Source of the DNA: Acidobacteriota bacterium | GTDB taxonomy: Bacteria; Acidobacteriota; Terriglobia; Acidiferrales; UBA7541 | NCBI GenBank assembly: GCA_003224145.1 | Contig: QHYN01000244.1 | Span: 1 to 38,100 of the forward strand | Reading direction: 5' to 3' | DNA length: 38,100 nucleotides | Shown here: positions 18,910 to 28,130 of the stretch, one piece after another | Numbering within the stretch: position 1 is the first letter of the stretch | How the letters are laid out: each line of letters opens with the position of its first letter | Made by a program: the position numbers and the translations under genes | The notes under the pieces: model-generated | What the model was told of the DNA's origin: nothing | Seen by the model: the letters and a program-made list of their open reading frames with translations, nothing else | Database searches by the model: none

Positions 18910-19310
18910 GCGTCCTCTTAGATCGTCACCGTGACGAAAATCCCTTCACCGCAAGTCCTTTAGATTCTGCTCTTACAAACGGTGACGCCCGTAACCCCTT
19001 TAGAATCCGCTCTTACAAAAAATGCCGGGTGTCACCCGCGATTTTCTGCTCTTCCTTCTTGCGCCCGTCGCTACTCTGCAGTCACAAGCCCTTTGCCATC
19101 CCTTTCTTTTTAACCAGTTACGAACTGCAAATTGTCCAAGTCCTTTGTTTTGATATTCATACAAATTGCCCGGGGGGTGTATCCCCCTCTCTTCGTTCTC
19201 CAGAGTTCCGTATACTCTTCCAAGTTCCGTATACCCTAAGTCCTTTGTTTGCCACTCTTACGAAAACTGCCGGGGTAGTCGTACTTCTAACCAAGAATCC
19301 CCGCAGAAAA
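18910..19310 (+). repeat. Degenerate repeat/hairpin array in the relA/spoT leader; candidate structured non-coding RNA
   Basis: AAGTCCTTT at 18953, 19138 and 19238 (variants AACCCCTTT 18993, AAGCCCTTT 19086); TTTAGATTCTGCTCTTACAAA (18959) vs TTTAGAATCCGCTCTTACAAA (18999); distinct hairpins after the units. Confidence 0.6.
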
Positions 19311-19396
19311 ACTCTACCTACTTCCCATTCTGGACCTCGCTCCTCCCCGGTCTTCCACCCCTCCCCGGAGGTGCCCTTTTGGGCGTAAACTAACCC

Positions 19397-21619
19397 ATGC
19401 CCTCGCCAAGCAATCTCCCGCTAAGCTTCAACCGCAACCGCGCGGCTCGCCTGCTGGACGCCCGCCTCGAAGAGCTCCTCGAAAAACTCCGCAAGAACCG
19501 CCCTTCCGAGGATCCGTGGATGCTCCGCCGCGCCTATGAAATTGCCTCGGAGCGCCATCACGATCAGCTCCGCAGTTCCGGCGACCCTTACGTGTCCCAT
19601 CTCCTCGAAGTGGCGCACATTCTCGCCGACATGCGCCTCGATGTCACCACGCTCACCGCCGCCATTCTGCATGACGCCATCGAGGACACCGAGTATCCCG
19701 CCTCCCGCATTGAAGAACGTTTCGGCGCGGACGTCGCCCACCTCGTCGAAAGCGTCACCAAAATTGCCCGCCTGAACATCAGCGCACCCGAAACCCGCCA
19801 GGCCGAAAACGTCCGCAAGATGCTGCTGGCCATGGTGACCGACGTTCGCGTCGTGCTCGTCAAGCTCGCCGACCGCCTGCACAACATGCGCACTCTCGAA
19901 TACCTCGATCCCGCTCGGCAGCAGCGTATCGCCCGCGAAACTCTCGACATCTACGCGCCCATTGCTCATCGCCTCGGAATGAGCGTGGTTCGCGGCGAAC
20001 TCGAGGACCTTTCCTTCCGCTATCTCGAACCCGAAGCCTTCTTCGCCCTGCAAAAACAAATCAGCGACAAAGCGGCGTTTCACAAGGAATTCCTCGATGA
20101 GGTTCAGGCCACCATCCGGTCCAAGCTCGTCGAAGCCGGTATTCCCGCCGAACTCGAAGCCCGCGTGAAAGGTCTCTATTCACTCCACCGCAAGATGCTC
20201 CGTCAGGAATCCGGCCTCGAACAGATTTACGACATGCTGGCCGTGCGCGTCGTCTCCGATTCGGAGCGCAACTGCTACGCCGCCCTCGGCGTGGTCCATC
20301 ACATCTGGCGCCCCGTCCCCGGCCGCTTCAAGGACTACATCGCCATTCCACGACCCAATCTTTATCAGTCCCTGCATACCACCGTGATGCATAGCGGGCA
20401 GCCCTTCGAGGTGCAAATCCGCACGCAGGATATGCACCGCATCGCGGAAGAAGGCGTGGCGGCACACTGGAAATATAAAGCGGGCAAGCCAGGAGCGCAG
20501 GATGACGATCAGCGTATTTCCTGGATGCGCCAGCTCATCGAGTGGTCGCAGGAACTTCAGGAGCCTGGAGAATTTCTTTCCACGCTGAAAGTGGATCTCG
20601 CGCCTCTGGACGTATACGCGTTTACCCCCAAAGGCCGTGTGCTGGAACTCCCGCGGGGCGCCACGCCGGTGGACTTTGCCTACATGGTGCACACCGAAGT
20701 GGGCCACCAGTGTGTCGGCGCCAAAGTGAATGGCCAGATGGTTTCGCTGCGCCACGAAATCCAGAGCGGCGATGTGGTCGAAATCCTCACGCAGAAAGGC
20801 CATCACCCCAGCCGCGACTGGCTTAGCTTCGTGAAGTCTTCGTCGGCGAAGAGCAAAATCCGCCATTGGATCAACGAGCAGGAACGCGCGGAAGCCAGGG
20901 AGATGGGCAAGCGTCTGCTCGAAAACGAAGCGCGCCACTTCGGTCGCAGCCTGAAGAAAATCCCGGAAGCGGACATGCTCAAGCTGGCCACCGATTCCGG
21001 CCTCTCCAAAATCGAGGATCTTTACGCCGCTGTCGGTTTTGGAAAATATTCCGCGCGCCAGATTCTCACGCGTGTGCTCGGCGAACCGGCCAAAACCGAG
21101 GGGCCTTCAGCGCCTGATTCCGCGCCGACCCTGGTCAAAACCGTGAAGCGCATGCTGGGCTTTGGCGAAGCTCCGCTCATCGTCAAGGGCCACGACGATT
21201 TGCTCGTCTACCGCGCCAAGTGTTGTAACCCCATTCCCGGCGACGAAATTGTGGGCTACATCACGCGCGGCCGTGGGGTCGCTGTCCATACACACGCTTG
21301 TCCCAACGTGCAGAATCTGCTGTACCAGACGGAGCGCCGCATCGCCGTCGAATGGGGCGGCGGGAGCACCTCCACTTTTCCGGTACGGCTTTCCATTCGC
21401 GCCGCGGATCGCGCCGGATTGCTCGCGGAAATCACTGCGGTGATTAGCGGCGCGGGCTCCAACATTCACAGTCTCGAAAGCCGCCCCGATCGCGCCAATG
21501 CGCGGATCGACGCCAACTTGGAAATTACCGATAGACGCCAGCTCGAAACCATTCTCCTCAATATCAAGAAAATTTCCGGTGTCTTCGGCGTCGAACGCAT
21601 CTATCCGGCCAGCCACTGA
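19397..21619 (+). CDS. Bifunctional (p)ppGpp synthetase/hydrolase (RelA/SpoT homologue)
   Basis: HD domain (HLLEVAHILADMRLD...AAILHDAIEDT), synthetase FKDYIAIPRPNLYQSLHTTV, TGS, and C-terminal ACT domain. Confidence 0.97.
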   Translation: MPSPSNLPLSFNRNRAARLLDARLEELLEKLRKNRPSEDPWMLRRAYEIASERHHDQLRSSGDPYVSHLLEVAHILADMRLDVTTLTAAILHDAIEDTEYPASRIEERFGADVAHLVESVTKIARLNISAPETRQAENVRKMLLAMVTDVRVVLVKLADRLHNMRTLEYLDPARQQRIARETLDIYAPIAHRLGMSVVRGELEDLSFRYLEPEAFFALQKQISDKAAFHKEFLDEVQATIRSKLVEAGIPAELEARVKGLYSLHRKMLRQESGLEQIYDMLAVRVVSDSERNCYAALGVVHHIWRPVPGRFKDYIAIPRPNLYQSLHTTVMHSGQPFEVQIRTQDMHRIAEEGVAAHWKYKAGKPGAQDDDQRISWMRQLIEWSQELQEPGEFLSTLKVDLAPLDVYAFTPKGRVLELPRGATPVDFAYMVHTEVGHQCVGAKVNGQMVSLRHEIQSGDVVEILTQKGHHPSRDWLSFVKSSSAKSKIRHWINEQERAEAREMGKRLLENEARHFGRSLKKIPEADMLKLATDSGLSKIEDLYAAVGFGKYSARQILTRVLGEPAKTEGPSAPDSAPTLVKTVKRMLGFGEAPLIVKGHDDLLVYRAKCCNPIPGDEIVGYITRGRGVAVHTHACPNVQNLLYQTERRIAVEWGGGSTSTFPVRLSIRAADRAGLLAEITAVISGAGSNIHSLESRPDRANARIDANLEITDRRQLETILLNIKKISGVFGVERIYPASH

Positions 21620-21781
21620 GCTGCAGCGTAGCCATTCTTGCTTTGGAATGAATTACAGAAAGTAGCGCACCAGAAATGAGGTTTATGAAACGCGGTTCAC
21701 CCAGTTCCACCTGTACTTTCGCAGGGTGTCTTGCACAGCACACTTCCGCGCGTCTCCGCTTGCCCCCGATACAATGGAATT

Positions 21782-22387
21782 ATGCGGTACACCCTCATTC
21801 CGCTTGCCGTTTTGCTGCTTCGTATATTCGGATGCGACAGCCATCCGCTCACGGATTATCGCCCGCTCGACCAGGCGGGCATGTGGTCCAGCAACGTCGA
21901 GCAGCTCAAAGCGCTCAACACTTCCGACACAGAAGTCTCGCAAATTGCAAAATTGAAGCAAGCGGGAATGAGCGACGACGGTTGCGTGACCATGGTTTCT
22001 GATGCGCACGAGCACCACCACCCCTTCGCCAGCGCCGATTCCGCCGTCAATTTGGTGCGCGCGGGCTACGCGGAGCCGATGATCCTAGAAATTGCAAAAA
22101 CGGATCAGCTCGATTCCTTAAGCGGTGATGCCGTTATGTTGCGGCTGGTGGGGCTCTCCGATTCCGCGGTGGAAGTGATTTTGCACCGCAGGCTGCGCGG
22201 CCAGCGCACGCTGAGCAGCGCGGAAATCGGGCGGCTGAAAAATACCGGGCTCACCGAAAAACAGATCATGGAGCGCATCAACCAGGGCATGACCGATGCG
22301 GAAGCGGACCGGGAAGCGGCGGTCCGGGAAGCCACGCGGAATCATGCGAACACCGGGTTTACGCGCGTCCACGGGCGGCGGCACTGA
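21782..22387 (+). CDS. Putative lipoprotein of unknown function
   Basis: MRYTLIPLAVLLLRIFGC lipobox-like start, remainder hydrophilic helical repeats; start at 21782 preferred over 21731 (good signal sequence). Confidence 0.65.
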   Translation: MRYTLIPLAVLLLRIFGCDSHPLTDYRPLDQAGMWSSNVEQLKALNTSDTEVSQIAKLKQAGMSDDGCVTMVSDAHEHHHPFASADSAVNLVRAGYAEPMILEIAKTDQLDSLSGDAVMLRLVGLSDSAVEVILHRRLRGQRTLSSAEIGRLKNTGLTEKQIMERINQGMTDAEADREAAVREATRNHANTGFTRVHGRRH

Positions 22388-22450
22388 AATCTTTTCCCTG
22401 AAGGCAGACGCTTTCGAATTCGTCCTATTCCCCGTTACAATTATTGCGCC

Positions 22451-23923
22451 GTGAGTGCCCCGTTGTGTTCGCGCCTGGTCTTTGCAACGCTTCTCGCCGC
22501 AATTTCTTTTTGGTCGGCGTCATGCGCGGTGCCGCTCGGACCCGGCTATACGATTGAGAAGCAGGAAGCCCGCGTGCAGTTCGTGACCGCGCCGGAGCCG
22601 CGGATTCGAATCGAGGCGGACTATCAACTGAAGAACACGGGCAACCGGCCGCTTCATGAATTGGAGATACGTCTGCCGGGGCGGCGGCGATTTTCTTCGA
22701 GTGAAGTTCGTGCAAGCTGGGACGCAGCAGCATTGGCGCTCGAAAAGTCTCCAGCGAATCCGCGGAATACACTCATCACGCTGGGAGAACCGTGGCGCGC
22801 GTCCGCGCGACATACCTTGCACCTCTCGATGGAGTTCTTGCCGGCAAAAGAGGGAGAAACGACCCTGAGCTTTTCGAAGGATGCATTTTTTCTGCCTGCG
22901 GCTGGGTGGAGCGCTGAATTGCTTCCCCCCGGGGGGCTCTTCACCACAGGCGGTGTGCCGCCGAAGAGATGGAATCTCCTCGTGACTGTGCCGGAAGGAT
23001 TTCAGATTCACACCAGCGGCGTACCGACGAAATCCAAGGGAAAGGGCCGAGAATTCACTGTGCTTGCGCTGCAGAGGCAGAAGGATCCGTATCCCTTCGT
23101 GATTGCGGGACGATACAGCGCGGCGGAAATTGGCAAAGGAACAGAGAGATTGCATTTGTGGACGAACGAGCAACAGGAATCCGTGGGGCTGCAGGAAATG
23201 AGGGACGCGCTCACTCGTGTGGTCGCGACGTACGATGCGGCTTTTGGGGAACGCAGCAAAGATTCTTCGCAGACCTGGATTGTGGAATGCCCGGTGGTGG
23301 TGGGCTGCTTCACCACTCTGAACCCCTTGACGGCAAAGCTCCTGGGAGGAGACGAAAACGAGCGCACGACCGCGGAAATGATTTCGCATGACACGATGGT
23401 GGTGGACTTCAGCGGCGGAACACCTAAACTGGCGGCCGCAGCGGCTCCCTCCCTTGCTGCGAGCTGGCTGGGGTATGCGCAAAACCCCGGATTTTACGAG
23501 CAAAAGCCACCGCTATCGCTTTTTCCTGCATTTGCCGCAGCGCTTGGGCACGACGCCGCGCAAGGAACGGAATCGCGCGAGGAAACCATCCGGCGCGCGC
23601 TCCGCCTGATTCCCACGAACGGGAAGCCGCAACAAGAAGATGATCCGGCGGTTCTTCGGGTCAAGAGTTTCTTGTTCTTCTACGCGTTGCAAGACCGGTA
23701 TGGACAGGAAGTGTTCCGCAAAGCCACGCAGTATATGCTGTATGCGCGGCGGGAGCGGGGATTCGAGCTCAGCGATCTGATTGCCGCGTTCGAACGGGAA
23801 ACGCACCAAAACGTAGCGGAGTTTGTGCGATTGTGGATGAAACGTCCCGGAGTGCCGGAAGAGTTTCGCGCGCGGTATGAAGGGACTGCCGCGGCGACGA
23901 ACGATAAGGAGACGAGACCATGA
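22451..23923 (+). CDS. Secreted M1-aminopeptidase-like protein lacking the HExxH zinc motif
   Basis: M1-like N-terminal beta domain, C-terminal [27 protein letters not shown]...[29 protein letters not shown]; motif position reads [12 protein letters not shown] start. Confidence 0.65.
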   Translation: MSAPLCSRLVFATLLAAISFWSASCAVPLGPGYTIEKQEARVQFVTAPEPRIRIEADYQLKNTGNRPLHELEIRLPGRRRFSSSEVRASWDAAALALEKSPANPRNTLITLGEPWRASARHTLHLSMEFLPAKEGETTLSFSKDAFFLPAAGWSAELLPPGGLFTTGGVPPKRWNLLVTVPEGFQIHTSGVPTKSKGKGREFTVLALQRQKDPYPFVIAGRYSAAEIGKGTERLHLWTNEQQESVGLQEMRDALTRVVATYDAAFGERSKDSSQTWIVECPVVVGCFTTLNPLTAKLLGGDENERTTAEMISHDTMVVDFSGGTPKLAAAAAPSLAASWLGYAQNPGFYEQKPPLSLFPAFAAALGHDAAQGTESREETIRRALRLIPTNGKPQQEDDPAVLRVKSFLFFYALQDRYGQEVFRKATQYMLYARRERGFELSDLIAAFERETHQNVAEFVRLWMKRPGVPEEFRARYEGTAAATNDKETRP

Positions 23924-24297
23924 GAGATGTTGTTTTGACAGACCGCGGGCCGAAACCCATCGGGCCGTATTCGCAGGCCATCCGTGCCAATGGGTTTCTA
24001 TATGTGTCGGGGCAGGTGGCGCTGGATCCGAAGACGGGTGAGTTGACAGGCACGGACATCCAGCAGCAGACGCAGCGGACGCTCGAGAACCTGAAGGGCA
24101 TCCTGGAGGCAGCGGGCTCGAATCTGCACCACGTGGTGAAGACGACGGTCTTCTTGAAGGACATCAATGACTTCGCGGCGATGAATGAGGTGTACGCCAA
24201 ATTTTTTACGTTGGCGCCGCCGGCGCGGTCGACGGTGCAGGTGGCGCGTCTGCCGAAGGACGCGCTGGTGGAGATTGAAGTGATTGCGGGATTGTAG
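23920..24297 (+). CDS. ridA: RidA family (YjgF/YER057c/UK114) reactive intermediate deaminase
   Basis: [31 protein letters not shown]...[47 protein letters not shown]...[20 protein letters not shown]; 4-nt overlap with the upstream gene. Confidence 0.95.
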   Translation: MRDVVLTDRGPKPIGPYSQAIRANGFLYVSGQVALDPKTGELTGTDIQQQTQRTLENLKGILEAAGSNLHHVVKTTVFLKDINDFAAMNEVYAKFFTLAPPARSTVQVARLPKDALVEIEVIAGL

Positions 24298-24349
24298 GCG
24301 ACGCGGAGATTGTAACGGTCGTGTTTTTTGGCCCTTGCACTTTCCTTGC
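24222..24349 (+). repeat. Direct repeat copy 1: ridA 3' end plus ~50 nt of 3' flank
   Basis: Aligns to 27922-28048 at roughly 88% identity by eye. Confidence 0.85.
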
Positions 24350-24527
24350 TTTCTCGCAAGGGCTTTGCGTTATCTCAGCTGGAATATTATTGAAGTTCTA
24401 CTTTCGGGTGGCCCGTCATTCGGACAGAATTTCACTTGGCAAGAAGTGACGTTTCCGGATGTCTGTGGCCTACTCAGCCTCTTCTCGATTGCTGCCAGGA
24501 GCAGCACAGTTCCGAATGAACGATTGT

Positions 24528-24587
24528 CCATCCAGTCAGCCGTCTTGCCGTCGAGGTGTTCCTGAATGGCGATGTGCGTCATGGCCG
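24528..24587 (-). pseudogene. Truncated cupin remnant (C-terminal [19 protein letters not shown])
   Basis: Matches [19 protein letters not shown] of the intact cupin (nt 25130-25189). Confidence 0.7.
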
Positions 24588-24708
24588 GCGACCCCGGTAG
24601 CGGCTGAAGTGATACAGTGAATGGAGAACGCAAACGTACGTCAACGCGATTTATCGCTAATCCTCGTGCCTTGTGGCGGGCCTGACCGGCAGCGATGACG
24701 GCGCACCG

Positions 24709-25080
24709 TCAGCGCATCTGAGCGAGAACGGCAACGTCGAACTTTGAATAGTACTTCTTCACGTCGTTGGTCCCGTACTTGGCGCGGAATTTCTCGACCA
24801 CGGACGACACCTGTGTGGCGTCAGCGACAAGAACAACCTTGACTTCAGCCTCTGCGCCCCGCGCATCGATCCGAATCATCGGGTTGTTGAGCACGTTCTT
24901 GTACCACTGTGTGTCCGACCCCTGCACCGGCAGGAGGTAAAGCTTGTCGTCCTCCAATACGAACCAAACCGGGATTGAGATGGTGCGTCCTGACTTTCTG
25001 CCGGTCACACTGATCTTAATTTCCCGAGATCGGGAAAGGCGGCCTTTTAGAGCATCGTTCCGCGCTGGCTTATTGCTCAT
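24709..25080 (-). CDS. Deazaflavin-dependent nitroreductase-like / PNPOx-like split-barrel protein
   Basis: ISVTGRKSGRTISIPVWFVLEDDKLYLLPVQGSDTQWYKNVLNNPMIRID. Confidence 0.7.
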   Translation of the reverse strand: MSNKPARNDALKGRLSRSREIKISVTGRKSGRTISIPVWFVLEDDKLYLLPVQGSDTQWYKNVLNNPMIRIDARGAEAEVKVVLVADATQVSSVVEKFRAKYGTNDVKKYYSKFDVAVLAQMR

Positions 25081-25091
25081 CCAAATGTCCT

Positions 25092-25493
25092 TTATTTGCC
25101 GGCGCGGTATTGCGCGTCGCTGACCTGTTCCATCCAGTCGACAGCCTTCCCGTCGAGCTTTTCCTGAATCGCGATGTGCGTCATGGCCGTGGTCGGGGTA
25201 GCCCCATGCCAGTGCTTCTCGCCGGGCGAGAACCAGACCACATCACCGGGCCGAATTTCCTCGATAGGCCCCCCTTCGCGCTGAACCCAGCCGCAGCCAG
25301 CTGTGACGATGAGAGTCTGACCGAGCGGATGTGTGTGCCATGCAGTCCGCGCGCCCGGCTCGAAGGTTACGCTGGCACCTTGAACAAGTGCCGGATCGGG
25401 AGCCTGAAAAAGCGGATCGATCCGTACGGTGCCAGTGAACCACTCTGACCGTCCCCTGACAGAAGGTTGCGAGCCAATTCTTTTGATTTCCAT
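25092..25493 (-). CDS. Cupin-domain protein
   Basis: [70 protein letters not shown]. Confidence 0.93.
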   Translation of the reverse strand: MEIKRIGSQPSVRGRSEWFTGTVRIDPLFQAPDPALVQGASVTFEPGARTAWHTHPLGQTLIVTAGCGWVQREGGPIEEIRPGDVVWFSPGEKHWHGATPTTAMTHIAIQEKLDGKAVDWMEQVSDAQYRAGK

Positions 25494-25594
25494 TTTCTCG
25501 CTTCCTTCAGTTGAACTTGATCTTCAATTTTCCAAACGGCTCAAATCAGTACGCCAGTTCAGGACCACCTTTCGTTTCATTAACCTCTTGCCGC

Positions 25595-26602
<1,008 letters not shown>

Positions 26603-26636
26603 TTATAAATTAGTTTCCTTACAAAATTTGGCCCAG

Positions 26637-27644
26637 TTACGATGCTGCCCTTGCACGGTGTTTCTCGCGCCAGCGGGCTGGTGGAACTCCTTCCCACGTG
26701 CGGAAAGCGCGAACGAAGGAGTTAGCGTCCTCGTATCCGAGAAGGTAGGCAGCTTCATTCAATTCGAGGACGGAGTTATTGAGATAGTGGCGAGCAAGCT
26801 GGTGACGGGCCTCTTCTAAAACGCGCTGGAAGCTGGACCCTTCGTCTTGCAAACGCCGCTGAAGAGTACGGGAGCTGACATGTAGCGCATCGGCGATGTC
26901 CTCGATGGTCGGACGCCGGCCTGTGAGTTTTTGCTGTACCGCTCCGCGGACGCGCTTGGCGAAGTTCTCGTTGCCGCTTTGCTGCTTCAGGTCTTCCTCG
27001 AACTGGGGCGCGAGCATCCCCAGCAGCTCAGCATTTCGTGTGACGAAAGGGCGCTGAGCGTCGGAGGCGCGAAACACGATAGTATTGCGCGGGGCCCCGC
27101 AGACGACAGGGCAACCAAAGTGCCGCTCAATGGTTTTTACGTGCGAGCGAAGTTGAACGAACTCCACGCGCAGCGGCGACAGGCGCGTACCCGTACCGTG
27201 GCGAGCGGTCGATAGCACCCAAGCGAAACAGCATTCGATAAGAACCGGAGGCTCGACTTCATCTGCCAGGAGCCAGCGGAACTGGATGCTCCACTCTTCG
27301 TCGTCCTTTTCCTGCAGGATTTCTTCCGGGCAGGTGAGCTGTTTGTAGCGAGCCATTTGGTCTATGGCTGCACCGAGGTTCTCCGAAGACAGGGCGGCGA
27401 GACCGATGGGATGAAACCGTTCGGTCTTACTTTCTGTGCCGAGCTGGAGACCGATCGCCGGATTGGGGGTGACTTCGCCTACGGCGCGCCAAAGGGCAAA
27501 GAGTTCCTCGGTATTAAGGAGCACGCGCGGTTGATCGATAAATCCCTGGGGAAGCCCGGCTCTGCGCAGGACTGCAGATGCACGGACTCCCAGTTCTTCC
27601 AACTTCGAAAAGGTGCTGCCAGAGACGCGAAAGTGCTTGTTCAT
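26637..27644 (-). CDS. AraC-family transcriptional regulator (OruR/ArgR-like N-terminal domain)
   Basis: C-terminal RRPTIEDIADALHVSSRTLQRRLQDEGSSFQRVLEEARHQLARHYLNNSVLELNEAAYLLGYEDANSFVRAFRTWEGVPPARWR. Confidence 0.94.
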   Translation of the reverse strand: MNKHFRVSGSTFSKLEELGVRASAVLRRAGLPQGFIDQPRVLLNTEELFALWRAVGEVTPNPAIGLQLGTESKTERFHPIGLAALSSENLGAAIDQMARYKQLTCPEEILQEKDDEEWSIQFRWLLADEVEPPVLIECCFAWVLSTARHGTGTRLSPLRVEFVQLRSHVKTIERHFGCPVVCGAPRNTIVFRASDAQRPFVTRNAELLGMLAPQFEEDLKQQSGNENFAKRVRGAVQQKLTGRRPTIEDIADALHVSSRTLQRRLQDEGSSFQRVLEEARHQLARHYLNNSVLELNEAAYLLGYEDANSFVRAFRTWEGVPPARWREKHRARAAS

Positions 27645-27921
27645 TCGGTTTACTCAGATTTGAGAGAAGCCAGGTCGATGGAGAAGCGGTACCTCACATC
27701 TGACTTGAATTTAAGATGCTCGGCGAGCACCCCGCTATACAGAACACGCCATTGTGCATGCAAAATGCGCCAAACGCTACAGGTTAGGCTCGTATGGTCG
27801 GCAACTCGGAAGTGCTCGTCACGTTTGCGCTGACCGGGAGTCCGACAGGTTGTTTCGATATGGCGGCCCTTGGCGATGCAGCGCGGGTACGGCGTGGATC
27901 CGTCGCTTGAACTCGAGCACG

Positions 27922-28048
27922 GGTGCGGTCGACGGTACAGGTGGCTCGTTTGCCGAAGGATGCGCTGGTGGAGATTGAAGTCGTTGCGCGTAGTTGGCGA
28001 CGCGGAGATTGTAACGGCCGTGTTTTTTGGCTCTTACACTTTCCTTGC
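27922..28048 (+). pseudogene. Direct repeat copy 2: truncated ridA 3' end and flank
   Basis: [21 protein letters not shown] in frame, then GGCGACGCGGAGATTGTAACGGCCGTGTTTTTTGGCTCTTACACTTTCCTTGC as downstream of intact ridA. Confidence 0.85.
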
Positions 28049-28130
28049 GGCGACCGCCTGGCGACACCGCGGGCGCCGCGTGTTCATCGAGGCACTTCAA
28101 GTTCGCAAAATGAGTCCAATTCGCGTTCGC

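Noticed and set aside
18910-19310. CRISPR array interpretation of the repeated units
   Set aside because: Units are degenerate, spacing is irregular (about 40, 93, 52 and 100 nt), hairpins lie after the conserved segment and no cas genes are present.
18834-19388. 184-aa ORF across the relA/spoT leader
   Set aside because: Product is low-complexity Pro/Ser/Leu/Phe-rich, translated from the pyrimidine-rich repeat array; no RBS or recognisable domain. Treated as non-coding.
20180-20938. Long antisense ORFs within relA/spoT and other genes (e.g. 19421-20083, 31790-32536, 35549-36544)
   Set aside because: Shadow ORFs generated by high GC third positions opposite clear genes.
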